A program made the translations under genes and the position numbers. Of a DNA stretch of 64,000 nucleotides, positions 1 through 11,956 are shown piece after piece. The stretch lies in contig NZ_CP141048.1 in NCBI RefSeq assembly GCF_034627025.1, forward strand, positions 4,478,001 to 4,542,000. The letters are read 5' to 3'. This DNA comes from Microvirga lotononidis (GTDB lineage: Bacteria > Pseudomonadota > Alphaproteobacteria > Rhizobiales > Beijerinckiaceae). Under the pieces are notes generated by a model. The model worked only from the letters and a program-made list of their open reading frames with translations, had not been told where the DNA came from and did not search any database. Every line of letters begins with the position of its first letter. The stretch's first letter is position 1.

Positions 1-320
1 CGCTCGTCCGCCGAGAGCGGCTCCGGCGCGAAACGCTCGCCGGAGCAGAGCGCCGCGATGGCTTCCACACCAAGACCGCGCTGCAACCGCAGCATGCCGA
101 GCACGACGGAACGGGACGTGTTCTCGCCCATGACCCAGGTCGCGGACGCCTTCCGCCGCAAGGCATCGTAAACGAGGCTCGCGATGGCGGCCCGGTCCTT
201 GGAGCCGGCGAAGCGATGGGACAATCCCCAATCCTTCAGGGCCTCGGTCGCCGGACGGCGCCGGGCCTCGATATCGGCTAGGACCTCGATGGCGGCGGAG
301 ATGCGGGCTGCAGGTGTCAT
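1..320 (-). CDS. rsmB: RsmB-like 16S rRNA (cytosine-5) methyltransferase, N-terminal part
   Basis: Reading leftwards from the ATG at 320, the frame stays open to the window edge and gives about 106 residues beginning MTPAARISAAIEVLADIEAR. This matches the start of the alphaproteobacterial RsmB/Sun/NOP2 family: a helical NusB-like RNA-binding domain precedes a SAM-dependent cytosine-C5 methyltransferase domain, and only the former is visible. The family methylates 16S rRNA in the small ribosomal subunit. rsmB next to guaB is a common order in Rhizobiales, which supports the call. The catalytic cysteines lie outside the window, so the identification rests on the N-terminal helical region and context. 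Confidence 0.75.
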   Translation of the reverse strand, partial: MTPAARISAAIEVLADIEARRRPATEALKDWGLSHRFAGSKDRAAIASLVYDALRRKASATWVMGENTSRSVVLGMLRLQRGLGVEAIAALCSGERFAPEPLSADE

Positions 321-442
321 TGAAAGAGTACACTCAAGCTTGGCCGTATAAACGACACATTGTTACCTATATTTCGTCCTCATCGGGAGTGGATGGTGAA
401 GGTGCGTGCAATCCGCACGAATCCTCTTTGGAGCCACTCTCG

Positions 443-592
443 ATGTTGACCCGACTGACGCGCGGCCTCGTTGCCGTCGGCCTTACCCTGACCATCGCCG
501 CTTGCGCCACCGCCCCTGCTGCCGATCTCACCCCGCCTCCCGTCAAGCAGATGGATGCCAAGACGCAGCTCGAGAGCGGCCGGAAGTACTGA
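443..592 (+). CDS. Small lipoprotein, 49 residues
   Basis: The product begins MLTRLTRGLVAVGLTLTIAA followed by Cys21: a basic n-region, a hydrophobic core and an I-A-A-C lipobox, so it should be lipidated and anchored in a membrane. The mature part is only about 29 residues, rich in Pro, Ala and Lys, with no known domain. The start at 443 is chosen because GGAG sits nine bases upstream and because the signal peptide begins exactly there; the open frame further upstream has no signal-like character. It lies divergent from rsmB and convergent with the MAPEG gene. Similar entericidin-like or orphan lipoproteins are common and usually uncharacterised. Confidence 0.6.
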   Translation: MLTRLTRGLVAVGLTLTIAACATAPAADLTPPPVKQMDAKTQLESGRKY

Positions 593-655
593 GCGTCTAA
601 CACATTCGCAGTTCAAAAGTCTGGCCGGCCCTTTGTTGGCGACTCTCGGATCGAG

Positions 656-678
656 ATGGCCGGCACATGGCCGGCCAT
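656..678. repeat. Intergenic palindromic repeat, family A (copy 1)
   Basis: The inverted arms ATGGCCGG (656-663) and CCGGCCAT (671-678) flank a 7-base loop and are followed by GACG. The same GGCCGG...CCGGCCATGAC layout recurs in other intergenic gaps of this window (about 10083, 26350, 41972 and 52650). Confidence 0.6.
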
Positions 679-708
679 GACGTCGAAGGAAGCGCTTGGC
701 CGGCCCAC

Positions 709-1140
709 TTATATCCCTGTCTCGGCTGCCAGCACCCGAATGCCGAAGATGACCCACATCGCGACCAGGATCAGCACCCCGACCACGAAGGCCATGAAAC
801 GCTGGGGCACCTTGTTCGAGGTCGTGTGGATGGCCGCATGGACGAGGCGGCTCGCCACGAACATCCAGGACATCACCACGAAGAGCATATCGGCCTTGCG
901 GGTGATCAGCGCCAGCACCACCAGCACGTAGAACAGGACCGGCAGCTCGAACTGGTTATGGTACGAGTTCTGGACCTGCAGGATGCGCGTTGGCCAGTTG
1001 CGCTCGCCCAGGGCGATGTCCTTCACCTTCACCTCCCCCGCTCGAAGGCTGCCAGCCCGCGAACTGCCCATCCAGAGCAGCAGCAGGACGGTCATGGCGA
1101 CCTGGACATAGACCGGGAGAAGGATGGCGGTGATGCTCAT
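709..1140 (-). CDS. MAPEG family membrane protein
   Basis: A protein of 143 residues with four hydrophobic segments (about 3-22, 65-83, 87-105 and 117-137) and the family layout: an N-terminal helix, a polar loop with R-N-x-P-x-R-x-L-Q (here RNWPTRILQ, about 48-56), then HNQFELPVLFY. These are hallmarks of the MAPEG superfamily (membrane-associated proteins in eicosanoid and glutathione metabolism). Bacterial members are inner-membrane proteins, mostly of unknown substrate, some with glutathione transferase activity. It starts 22 bases after the guaB stop on the same strand and is probably co-transcribed with it. Confidence 0.85.
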   Translation of the reverse strand: MSITAILLPVYVQVAMTVLLLLWMGSSRAGSLRAGEVKVKDIALGERNWPTRILQVQNSYHNQFELPVLFYVLVVLALITRKADMLFVVMSWMFVASRLVHAAIHTTSNKVPQRFMAFVVGVLILVAMWVIFGIRVLAAETGI

Positions 1141-1161
1141 GGGCGAGAACTCGACTGAAGC

Positions 1162-4272
<3,111 letters not shown>

Positions 4273-4326
4273 CTACCTTCGGGCCGGAAAAACGCATCGG
4301 ACAAACCCGATGCCGGGAGGCGGCCA

Positions 4327-5184
4327 GTGGATCAGCGCATCATCGACCTTTACGACGACTTCACTCACGGCGGCCTGAGCCGCCGCAACTTTCTCGACAA
4401 GCTTGCCGCCCTGGCAGGCAGCACCGCCGCCGCCACGACTCTGCTGTCGGTCCTGCAGAGCAATTACGCGATGGCCCAGACCGTTCAGGAAGACGACCCG
4501 CGGATTACCGCCCAGACGGTCGATATTCCAGGCGTCCCTGGCCTGAAGGGCTATCTCGTCAAGCCGAAGGATGCGGCGGGCAAGCTGCCGACCGTGATCG
4601 TGATCCACGAGAATCGAGGTCTCAATCCCCACATCAAAGACGTGACCCGGCGCGTGGCAACCCAGGGCTTCATTGCGCTCGGCCTCGATTACCTCTCGCC
4701 CATGGGCGGCACACCCGCAGACGAGGACAAGGGCCGCGAGATGATCGGCCAGCTCAAGACACCGGACGTGACCGCCTACGGCAAGGCGGCGGTGGCCTAC
4801 CTGAAGGGGCTCCCGGACGGCAACGGCAAGGTCGGGGCCATCGGCTTCTGCTGGGGCGGCGGCGCCGTGAACAACCTCGCCGTCAACGACCCTGACCTGA
4901 ATGCGGGCGTGGCTTATTACGGTGGCCAGCCGAAAGCGGACGACGTTCCGAAGATCAAGGCCGCGATGCTGCTGCACTATGGCAGGCTCGACGAGCGCAT
5001 AAACGCCGGAATTCCCGCCTACGAGGCGGCCCTGAAGCAGGCCGGCAAGACCTACGAGATCTACGTCTATGAGGGCGCCAATCACGCCTTCAACAACGAC
5101 ACCGGCGCCGCCCGCTACAACAAGGAAGCCGCAGACTTGGCCTGGAGCCGCACGGTGGCGTTTCTCAAGAAATACTTGGCTTGA
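4327..5184 (+). CDS. Dienelactone hydrolase family protein with Tat signal
   Basis: A 285-residue alpha/beta hydrolase of the dienelactone hydrolase (carboxymethylenebutenolidase) family. The catalytic triad is visible: Cys in GFCWGGGAVN (about 178), Asp in YGRLDERIN and His in ANHAFNND. Ahead of the domain lies SRRNFLDKLAALAG followed by a hydrophobic stretch and Ala-rich cleavage region, which looks like a twin-arginine export signal, so the enzyme is probably periplasmic. The GTG start at 4327 follows GGGAGGC. Such exported DLH-like proteins are widespread in Rhizobiales, but their substrate is unknown and true dienelactone activity should not be assumed. Confidence 0.88.
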   Translation: MDQRIIDLYDDFTHGGLSRRNFLDKLAALAGSTAAATTLLSVLQSNYAMAQTVQEDDPRITAQTVDIPGVPGLKGYLVKPKDAAGKLPTVIVIHENRGLNPHIKDVTRRVATQGFIALGLDYLSPMGGTPADEDKGREMIGQLKTPDVTAYGKAAVAYLKGLPDGNGKVGAIGFCWGGGAVNNLAVNDPDLNAGVAYYGGQPKADDVPKIKAAMLLHYGRLDERINAGIPAYEAALKQAGKTYEIYVYEGANHAFNNDTGAARYNKEAADLAWSRTVAFLKKYLA

Positions 5185-5192
5185 CGGAGCAA

Positions 5193-5238
5193 GACCGTCA
5201 TTCCGGGCTGCGACTGAGGGCTACCCGGAATGACGGTC
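5193..5238. terminator. Long inverted repeat between convergent genes
   Basis: Arms of 15 bases, GACCGTCATTCCGGG (5193-5207) and its exact complement (5224-5238), enclose a 16-base loop. It sits between the convergent hydrolase and the exported-protein gene and could terminate both, though neither strand has a T-run. The ATTCCGGG...CCCGGAAT core also resembles dispersed intergenic repeats. Confidence 0.55.
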
Positions 5239-5252
5239 ATCGGGCCTCGGGA

Positions 5253-5756
5253 TCAACCCTTGAGGCGGGCATTGCACTGTGAGTAGTAGCCGCCACCCTT
5301 CTCGATCCATTTCAGCCCACCATTGCCGTTTCCGCCGCCTGTCTCATTGGCCTTGTACTGATCGAGACAGGTATGCATCCGCGCCTTGCCGGCCGATTCC
5401 GTCGAATATTTCGAGGAAACGGCGGTCGGGAAGACCGCGTTGCCCCGCGCCATGGGGGCTGCCGGCCTCGCCGCCGACGGGTTGGTGTGGGTCGGGGGCG
5501 CGACAGCTCCCGTCGTCGCCGGAGGCGTTGGACTGGTCGCCGTTGGAGCCGGAGCCGGAGCCGCCGATGCGGTCGAACCGCATTGCGCCTTGCGGAAGTC
5601 GTTCCAGGATGTCGAGCCGAGCGTTCCGGCCGTCTGGGCGGCCTTATACTTAGCGCTGCACTCCTTCATGGTCAGCGCGGAGGCAGGGGTCGGATGAGCC
5701 AGGACCAGTCCTGCGGTCCCAGCCAGGATGGCAGACACGATGAGATGCCGTTGCAT
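5253..5756 (-). CDS. Exported protein with Pro/Ala-rich linker, unknown function
   Basis: A 167-residue product starting MQRHLIVSAILAGTAGLVLA with a clear Sec signal ending near ASA. The mature N-terminus, MKECSAKYKAAQTAGTL...WNDFRKAQC, is a small two-Cys module found in many rhizobial exported proteins. A Pro/Ala/Thr-rich linker (about 65-115) follows, and then a second Cys module, MHTCLDQYKAN...YYSQC. The start at 5756 has GGGAGG eight bases upstream. The paired cysteines suggest disulfides in the periplasm. No enzyme motif is visible and I do not assign a function. Confidence 0.75.
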   Translation of the reverse strand: MQRHLIVSAILAGTAGLVLAHPTPASALTMKECSAKYKAAQTAGTLGSTSWNDFRKAQCGSTASAAPAPAPTATSPTPPATTGAVAPPTHTNPSAARPAAPMARGNAVFPTAVSSKYSTESAGKARMHTCLDQYKANETGGGNGNGGLKWIEKGGGYYSQCNARLKG

Positions 5757-5897
5757 GATCAACCTCCCGAATGAACGGGCTCGCCAGTCGGGCAACGCAC
5801 CTTGCATGCCGGGGGGCCATGCTTCCTGTCGCAGCTCGACAGGCGCGCCCTTAAACCATGTCGGAAGAACCGGATAGGTTCCCTGCAAGGCTCCAGC

Positions 5898-6833
5898 TCA
5901 GTCCTCGAACGGGTCGACCTGGACCCGTTTCCCGATCATGAACGCGTCTCCCACAAGGCGGAACGGAGCATCGTCCACCTCCGATTGGCGGGCATTCAGC
6001 AACTCGTCGAACCGGCGGTAGATCCCCTGGTATTCCTCGGGCTCTTCCTGAACGACCTGGCGGCCGCCGATCTCGAGACAACTTCCGCCATGGGTGAGTT
6101 TGAGGCTTAAGCCCGCTTCCGTCTCCACCTCGATGTCCCAGGTCTGCGGACCTGTCTGACGCCAGTCGAACACCGCCTCCAGGTCGCCCTGGCCATGGCT
6201 CATGGAGAATGTGAGATGGGCAGCGATCGGGGCATCGCGGTTGGCCGGGAATTCCAGGTTCGACGCTTTGATGAAGATCGGCTCGGGCATGATGCGGGTT
6301 ACGATGGAGAGCGCGTTGATCCCCGGGTCGAAGACGCCGAAACCTCCCGCCTGCCAGATCCATTGCTGGCCCGGATGCCAATGCCGCACGTCTTCCTTCC
6401 AGGTAACGAGTAGGCGCCTGATCGTCCAGCCGGCGAGCGCCTTCTTCGCCTCTTCGACCGCCTTGTTGTACTGGGCGTGCCAAGTGGTGAAGACGACCTT
6501 TCCCACCTTCGCGGCGAGTTCCTTGAGATCCTCGAGTTCGCTCAAGGTGGCGGCAGGCGGCTTTTCGAGAAGCACGCTCTTTCCCGCCAGGAGTGCGTCC
6601 CGGGCGATCTGGTGACGGACCTGGGGCGGCGTGCAGATGGACACCGCCTCCAACTCGGGAACCTTCAGGAGCTCCCGATAATCCTGGAAACTGAACTTGG
6701 CCTCGTCCGGCTGCAATCCGCGCTGGCTCGCGACGGCAAGGAGCTGGAAATCCGGATTGGCCTTGATCACCGGTAGATGCTGGTCCTGAGCGATCTTGCC
6801 GAGGCCGATGATGCCGATCTGGTGCGGTGCCAT
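5898..6833 (-). CDS. Gfo/Idh/MocA oxidoreductase, sugar 1-dehydrogenase-like
   Basis: A 311-residue NAD(P)-dependent oxidoreductase. The N-terminal Rossmann fold begins IGIIGLGKIAQDQHLP, EKPPAATLSELE (about 94-105) holds the family EKP lysine, and the substrate domain contains WKEDVRHWHPGQQWIW and GGFGVFDPGINALS. The last two motifs resemble D-galactose 1-dehydrogenase and L-arabinose 1-dehydrogenase, which oxidise aldoses to lactones in the non-phosphorylative pathway. The exact sugar is inferred, not shown. Start at 6833 is the first Met before the nucleotide-binding motif. It lies 40 bases downstream of rlmE on the same strand, with no other sugar-catabolic gene in the window. Confidence 0.85.
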   Translation of the reverse strand: MAPHQIGIIGLGKIAQDQHLPVIKANPDFQLLAVASQRGLQPDEAKFSFQDYRELLKVPELEAVSICTPPQVRHQIARDALLAGKSVLLEKPPAATLSELEDLKELAAKVGKVVFTTWHAQYNKAVEEAKKALAGWTIRRLLVTWKEDVRHWHPGQQWIWQAGGFGVFDPGINALSIVTRIMPEPIFIKASNLEFPANRDAPIAAHLTFSMSHGQGDLEAVFDWRQTGPQTWDIEVETEAGLSLKLTHGGSCLEIGGRQVVQEEPEEYQGIYRRFDELLNARQSEVDDAPFRLVGDAFMIGKRVQVDPFED

Positions 6834-6873
6834 GGTCGTTTCCTTGTGATCGAAGGCGTCGGGCAGGATCCCG

Positions 6874-7572
6874 TCAGGCGGCCGGCGTCTCCTCCGCCCG
6901 CCCCCGGAAACCGGTCGCCAGTACATAGAGTTCCGCTGAATCGGCCCGGCTCGCTGCCGGCTTCACGTGACGGACGACGGCGAAGTCGCGCTTGAGATCG
7001 GCCAGGAGCTGGTTCTCGGTGCCGCCCTGGAAGACCTTGGCCACGAAGGCGCCGCCGGGCGCGAGAATCTCGCGGGCGAAATAGATCGCCGCCTCCGCCA
7101 GGCCGATGATGCGCAGGTGGTCGGTCTTCTTGTGACCGGTCGTGTTGGCCGCCATGTCGGACATGACCACATCGGCCGGACCGCCGAGCATCTCGATCAG
7201 CCTGGCCGGTGCGCTCTCGTCCAGGAAGTCGAGCTCGATGAACTCGACGCCCGCCATCGGGTCGATGGGCAGGAGGTCGATGCCGACGATTTTGCCTTTC
7301 GGCCCCACTTTCTTGGCGGCGATCTGCGACCAGCCGCCGGGTGCGGCGCCGAGATCGACGATGCGCTGGCCGGGCTTCAGGATCTTATACTTGTCGTCGA
7401 TTTCGATCAGCTTGAAAGCCGCCCGCGACCGGTAGCCTTCGCGCTTCGCACGCGCGACATACGGATCGTTGAGCTGGCGCTCCAACCATTTCTGGGATGA
7501 AAGAGACCGCTTGTTGGCGGTTTTCACGCGCTGCTTGAGATTGCGGACCCCGGAACCTGTCTTGGCGCTCAC
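6874..7572 (-). CDS. rlmE: 23S rRNA (uridine-2'-O)-methyltransferase
   Basis: RlmE/FtsJ family, 232 residues. It methylates the 2'-O of a uridine in the 23S rRNA A-loop during 50S assembly, using SAM. The SAM motif [15 protein letters not shown] is plain, and the catalytic K-D-K-E tetrad is seen in [23 protein letters not shown] and SAELYVL. The start is a GTG at 7572 that overlaps the stop of the upstream ppx/gppA gene by four bases (GTGA), so translation is likely coupled. The N-terminal extension before [13 protein letters not shown] is short and basic, as usual in alphaproteobacteria. Confidence 0.95.
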   Translation of the reverse strand: MSAKTGSGVRNLKQRVKTANKRSLSSQKWLERQLNDPYVARAKREGYRSRAAFKLIEIDDKYKILKPGQRIVDLGAAPGGWSQIAAKKVGPKGKIVGIDLLPIDPMAGVEFIELDFLDESAPARLIEMLGGPADVVMSDMAANTTGHKKTDHLRIIGLAEAAIYFAREILAPGGAFVAKVFQGGTENQLLADLKRDFAVVRHVKPAASRADSAELYVLATGFRGRAEETPAA

Positions 7573-8717
7573 CGCTGGCCCCCTCGCCACACCGAATCCT
7601 CTCGCATCATTTTCATCAAAATTCCTTCGCGCAGTCCGCGATCCGCGATGCGCAGGCGCTCCGAGGGAAAAGCCCGCCGGATCGCTTCCAAAATGGCGCA
7701 GCCAGCGAGAACCAGATCGGCGCGATCCTTGCCGATGCAGGGGTTCTCCGCCCGCTGCCTGAAGTCCGAATGCAACAGCCGCTGCATCACTGTCGAGATC
7801 TCGCCGTTGCGCATCCACATTCCGTCGACCCTGCGCCGGTCATAGCGCGCAAGGCCCAAGTGAATGCCCCCGACCGTGGTGACGGTTCCCGAGGTCCCGA
7901 GCAGATGGAAGTTGTGCGCCCGCCCCGCAGGAGCCGCGACGAGCGCGAAATCGAGCAGAAGCTCGGACACTTCCTCGACCATGCCTTCGAAGGTCTTCGG
8001 CGTGACATGGATCCCGCCGTAGCGCTCGGCCAGGGTCACCACACCGACGGGCAGCGAGTCCCACGCGCGGATGCGCTTGCAGGGATCGGCAAAGGCGTGA
8101 GGCGCCTGACCATCGAGCCACGCGATCTCCGTGGAACCGCCACCGATGTCGAATACGATGACGGAATGGGCCTTGGGATCGACCAGGGACGCGCAGCCCG
8201 TGACGGCGAGATAGGCTTCCGTCTTGCGATCGACGACCTCGAGCTCCAGGTCGAGCTCGTCGCGCACGCGCTCTATGAAAGACGGACCGTTCTCGGCCAG
8301 CCGGCAGGCTTCCGTTGCCACGAGGCGCGCCCGCGTCACGTCCTTCGCCGCCATCTTCTCACGGCAGACGCGCAGCGCATCGAGCGTGCGCGAGATTGCA
8401 TCCTCGCTCAGGCGATTGCCAAGGCCCAGGCCTTCGCCGAGCCGCACGATGCGCGAGAATGCATCGACGACGCGAAAACCGAAATGAGCCGGTTCCGCAA
8501 TAAGAAGGCGGCAATTGTTCGTTCCGAGGTCGAGGGCCGCATAGCTTCTGGAGGAGCGCCGCCTGTAGTCGGTCCGCACCGGCGCGGGACGCTCCGCAAC
8601 CAAGGCAGCGCCGTTTGCAGAACCGCCCAACGGCTCCGCATGTCGGTCTCCTGGCTCTGCTGTCACGTCCACTTTGACGGTCAAAACGAATCCCCGGACA
8701 TCCCTGCCGGATGCCAT
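7569..8717 (-). CDS. Ppx/GppA phosphatase family protein
   Basis: Exopolyphosphatase/guanosine pentaphosphate phosphatase family, an actin-like ATPase fold acting in polyphosphate or (p)ppGpp turnover. The first phosphate-binding motif is [15 protein letters not shown] and the second is [26 protein letters not shown] follows. The C-terminal HD-like domain of long Ppx enzymes is absent, as in the short alphaproteobacterial form that always neighbours rlmE. The start is uncertain: an ATG at 8717 (used here), an ATG at 8750 and a GTG at 8666 are all possible, none with a good ribosome site; conserved sequence begins only at about residue 58. The end overlaps rlmE by four bases. Confidence 0.88.
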   Translation of the reverse strand: MASGRDVRGFVLTVKVDVTAEPGDRHAEPLGGSANGAALVAERPAPVRTDYRRRSSRSYAALDLGTNNCRLLIAEPAHFGFRVVDAFSRIVRLGEGLGLGNRLSEDAISRTLDALRVCREKMAAKDVTRARLVATEACRLAENGPSFIERVRDELDLELEVVDRKTEAYLAVTGCASLVDPKAHSVIVFDIGGGSTEIAWLDGQAPHAFADPCKRIRAWDSLPVGVVTLAERYGGIHVTPKTFEGMVEEVSELLLDFALVAAPAGRAHNFHLLGTSGTVTTVGGIHLGLARYDRRRVDGMWMRNGEISTVMQRLLHSDFRQRAENPCIGKDRADLVLAGCAILEAIRRAFPSERLRIADRGLREGILMKMMREDSVWRGGQR

Positions 8718-8798
8718 GTTTGCAGGAGAGAGTAACCATCGCCCTGCCATCCTGCCAAGGGCAGGTCCGCAGATTGTGCCTCATCCTCACGGGGAGGG

Positions 8799-9983
8799 TC
8801 AGAGCGACAGACCGCGAAAGCGCTCCGTCAGACCGCTCAGAACATCGGCCCCGACATTGGCGATGGCGACGCGCAGATGCCCCTCCTGACCGGGTCCGAA
8901 ATAGCTTCCCGGCAGGCACAGAACGCCCCGCTCCGTGGCGAGTTTCTCCGCCACCTGCTGCGCCCTGGCGCCCGGGAACGGATGACGCAGATAGGCGAAA
9001 TAGGCACCGACCGACTCGATCCTCCATTCCGGCAGAGCCGCGAGAGCATCCTGAAAAACCTGTGCACGTCGATTGATCTCGGCCCGGTTGTCCTCGCGCC
9101 AATCGCGCAGAGCGTCGATGGCCCAAGGCAGCGCTCCTTGAGCGGTCCGCGGAGCGCAGATCTGGATGCAATCGAGAATCTTGGCGATCTGGTCGACGAG
9201 CTTGGCGTCCGCCGTAACGGCTCCGGTGCGGTGCCCCGGGATCGCGTAGGATTTCGAGAAGGAATAGAGCTGGATCACCGTGTCCCGCCATTCCTCGGTC
9301 GTGAACAATCCGTGCGCGCGATTCATCCCTTGCGGCAGGAAATCCCGATAAGTCTCATCAATTACGAGATAAATACCGCGCCTGCGGCAGAGCTGCGCGA
9401 AGGTCTCGATGACATGAGCGGGATAAACGGCCCCAGTCGGGTTGTTGGGCGTGACGAGGACGATGGCCCGCACAGCCCCGTCGATCAACGCCTCCGCGTC
9501 CTCCACCCGAGGCACAAAACCGTTCTCGGGGCGGCAGGGCAGCGGACGCGGCTCGATGCCCAGCATGTCGAGGGTCATCTGATGGTTGAAGTACCAGGGG
9601 GTCGGCAGCACCACCGCTTCCCCGCGATGGGCGAGCAGCATCATGGCGGCGAAGAACGCCATGTTGCAGCCGGCCGTGATCGCCGTATCCTCGGGGGCGA
9701 TCCGCCCCTCATAGAGGCGCGAAAGATCGTCCGCATAAGACTGCCGGAGGCCGGAATCGCCGTTGATGGGCCCATATTGCGAACCGGCCGCCGAGCCTGC
9801 GGCGGCAGCCATCCGCTCCAGCAGGCCCGCATGGGGCGCATTGCCCGGAACGGCCTGGGACAGGTTGATCAGCGGCCCAAAGGAACCGTCATATCGCCTG
9901 ATCCAGCTCTGCGCCTCGGGGATCGGAGGGCTTCCCACATCCGCGACGAGTGGGTTGATGGGGGTTACGGGACCGGACGCCAT
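8799..9983 (-). CDS. PLP-dependent class I/II aminotransferase
   Basis: A 394-residue fold-type I aminotransferase of the aspartate/aromatic family. The visible landmarks are INLSQAVPGNAPH near the N-terminus, YGPINGDSGLRQSYA, ITAGCNMAFFAAM (phosphate-binding turn), LVTPNNPTGAVYP, the Asp/Tyr pair in LVIDETYRDF, the Schiff-base Lys in SFSKSYAIPGHRTG, and a C-terminal Arg in HLRVAIAN. The amino donor and acceptor cannot be decided from motifs. The ATG at 9983 is preferred to the in-frame TTG at 10001 because GGAG precedes it by 12 bases. The gene reads in the same direction as ppx/gppA, with an 81-base gap. Confidence 0.88.
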   Translation of the reverse strand: MASGPVTPINPLVADVGSPPIPEAQSWIRRYDGSFGPLINLSQAVPGNAPHAGLLERMAAAAGSAAGSQYGPINGDSGLRQSYADDLSRLYEGRIAPEDTAITAGCNMAFFAAMMLLAHRGEAVVLPTPWYFNHQMTLDMLGIEPRPLPCRPENGFVPRVEDAEALIDGAVRAIVLVTPNNPTGAVYPAHVIETFAQLCRRRGIYLVIDETYRDFLPQGMNRAHGLFTTEEWRDTVIQLYSFSKSYAIPGHRTGAVTADAKLVDQIAKILDCIQICAPRTAQGALPWAIDALRDWREDNRAEINRRAQVFQDALAALPEWRIESVGAYFAYLRHPFPGARAQQVAEKLATERGVLCLPGSYFGPGQEGHLRVAIANVGADVLSGLTERFRGLSL

Positions 9984-10082
9984 GAAACCGTTCGACTCCA
10001 AAAGTTAAGGGCAGGACGCCCGGTGACCCTCCACCGAAACCGCCTGCCCTTCAAGACCTGACTGGACACCGCGTCCGGCATG

Positions 10083-10161
10083 GCCGGGCCTGTCCCGGCT
10101 ATCCCGATTGCTCGAAGCGCTACACCTCCCCGGTCGAGATCACCGGCACGAGGCCGGTGAT
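10083..10161. repeat. Intergenic palindromic repeats, family A (copy 2, two hairpins)
   Basis: Two hairpins occur in the gap after efp. The first is GCCGGG/CCCGGC at 10083-10098. The second has arms ATCACCGGC (10139-10147) and GCCGGTGAT (10153-10161), followed by GACG. The second hairpin is nearly identical to those at 26290-26312 and 41998-42020. Confidence 0.65.
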
Positions 10162-10182
10162 GACGTGCTCAGGAGGGAACCC

Positions 10183-10749
10183 TTAGTCCTTCGCGCGTTC
10201 CACGTAGGAGCCGTCTTCCGTCATGATCACGACGCGGGTGCCGGCCTGGATGTGGGGCGGCACGAGGGTGCGCACGCCGTTGGACAGCATGGCGGGCTTG
10301 TAGGACGAGGACGCCGTTTGGCCCTTCACGACCGGCTCGGTCTCGGTGATCTCGAGAGTCACGCGGGCCGGCAGCTCGATGGCGATCGCGACGCCGTTGT
10401 GGGTCGAGAGCATCACGGCCATGCCTTCCTGGAGATAGGCCTTCTGGTCGCCGATGATGTCCTCCGGCACGACCACCTGGTCGTAGGTCTCTGGGTTCAT
10501 GAAGTGGAAGCCCTCGCCGTCCTGATACAGGAAGGTGTGCTCCCGGTCCTCGACGAAGGCCCGCTCGACCTGCTCGGTGGTCCGGTAACGCTCCGACACC
10601 TTCACGCCGTCGGAGATGCGGCGCATATCGAGCTGGGTGACGGGCGTGCCCTTGCCGGGGTGGATGTTCTGGGCGGTGAGAACCACATAGAGCTTGCCGT
10701 CCATATCGACGACATTGCCTTTGCGGAGCGTAGAGGCGATGACCTTCAC
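10183..10749 (-). CDS. efp: Elongation factor P
   Basis: EF-P, 188 residues, exactly the family length. It binds stalled ribosomes between the P and E sites and promotes peptide bonds in proline runs. The three beta-barrel domains read through [20 protein letters not shown], the modified-loop motif HPGKGTPVT with the acceptor Lys33, and the C-terminal [26 protein letters not shown]. The GTG start at 10749 has AAGGA upstream and gives the canonical MKV start. The modification enzymes epmA and epmB are encoded divergently next door, so Lys33 is expected to carry (R)-beta-lysine. Confidence 0.97.
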   Translation of the reverse strand: MKVIASTLRKGNVVDMDGKLYVVLTAQNIHPGKGTPVTQLDMRRISDGVKVSERYRTTEQVERAFVEDREHTFLYQDGEGFHFMNPETYDQVVVPEDIIGDQKAYLQEGMAVMLSTHNGVAIAIELPARVTLEITETEPVVKGQTASSSYKPAMLSNGVRTLVPPHIQAGTRVVIMTEDGSYVERAKD

Positions 10750-10891
10750 GAGAAGCTTTCCTTGTGACAGATAGGGGCGCGTCGTGAGGGTCGGGTCGTC
10801 CTGCCCCAGTGGCGCCGAAAAACGGTTTCGGAGCCGCAAGTAGCCTATCTTCGCGCAAATCACCAGTCCGACCTTTACGAGCGCCTTTGGA

Positions 10892-11956
10892 ATGGATCGA
10901 TCAATACCTGCCCCCTCTCCCTGGTGGACGCCCCATGTCCATGCGGACCGGCGCCCGTTCCTGATGGGCCGGAACGGGATCCAGGCGGCCCTGCGCGGGT
11001 TCTTCGCGTCCCGAGACTTCGTGGAGGTCGATACGGCCACGCTCCAAACCTCGCCGGGGAACGAGGCGCATCTCCATGCTTTTGCGACCGAGGCCATCGG
11101 CCATGACGGGGCGCGGACGCCCCTGTACCTGCACACATCCCCGGAATTCGCCTGCAAGAAGCTGCTGGCGTCCGGCGAGACCCGCATCGCCTGCTTCGCC
11201 CACGTGTACCGGAACCGGGAGCGCGGCCCTCTGCACCACCCGGAATTCACCATGCTCGAATGGTACCGTGCGGGCGAGAGCTACGAGACGCTGATGCAGG
11301 ATTGTGCCGAGATCCTGGGCCTCGCGGCCGAGACCGCAGGCACCCGCACCCTCGCCTATCGCGGCCGGAAGACCGATCCGTTCCTGGAGCCGGAGCGCCT
11401 GAGCGTGGCCGAGGCCTTCCATCGCTTCGCCGGTATCGACCTTCTCGCCTCCATCGACCGGAGCGGCGCGACGGACCGGGACCGTCTGGCTTCGGATCTT
11501 GGCGCGGCAGGCCTCCGGGTGGCCGGGGATGATACCTGGGCGGACATGTTCAGCCGCGTCATCGTCGAGCGGGTCGAGCCCCAGCTCGGCCTCGGGCGCG
11601 CCACGATCCTGGACGAATACCCGGTCGCGGAAGCAGCCCTTGCCCGTCCCACCGCCCGGGATCCGCGGGTGGCGGAACGGTTCGAGCTCTATGCCTGCGG
11701 CGTGGAACTCGCCAACGCGTTCGGCGAGTTGACGGATGCGGCCGAGCAGCGGCGGCGGTTCGAGGCCGAGATGACGGAGAAGATGCGGATTTACGGCGAA
11801 AGCTATCCTGTGGACGAGGATTTCCTCGCCGCTTTGGCGCAGATGCCCGAGGCGAGCGGCATCGCCCTCGGATTCGACCGGCTCGCGATGCTCGCCACCG
11901 GCGCATCACGGATCGACCAGGTGATCTGGGCGCCCGTGCCGGAGACGGGCCGTTGA
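10892..11956 (+). CDS. epmA: EF-P--(R)-beta-lysine ligase
   Basis: A 354-residue paralogue of the class II lysyl-tRNA synthetase catalytic core (also called GenX, PoxA or YjeA), lacking the anticodon-binding domain. It activates (R)-beta-lysine with ATP and attaches it to Lys33 of EF-P. Motif 2 is visible in [20 protein letters not shown] (about 102-121) and motif 3 in [12 protein letters not shown] near the C-terminus. It is divergent from efp and overlaps epmB by four bases, so the three genes form one functional unit. Confidence 0.95.
   Translation: MDRSIPAPSPWWTPHVHADRRPFLMGRNGIQAALRGFFASRDFVEVDTATLQTSPGNEAHLHAFATEAIGHDGARTPLYLHTSPEFACKKLLASGETRIACFAHVYRNRERGPLHHPEFTMLEWYRAGESYETLMQDCAEILGLAAETAGTRTLAYRGRKTDPFLEPERLSVAEAFHRFAGIDLLASIDRSGATDRDRLASDLGAAGLRVAGDDTWADMFSRVIVERVEPQLGLGRATILDEYPVAEAALARPTARDPRVAERFELYACGVELANAFGELTDAAEQRRRFEAEMTEKMRIYGESYPVDEDFLAALAQMPEASGIALGFDRLAMLATGASRIDQVIWAPVPETGR

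Noticed and set aside
10186..10210. GGAAC-N15-CGTT on the plus strand
   Set aside because: Spacing is one short and it points into the antisense of efp with no gene to serve.
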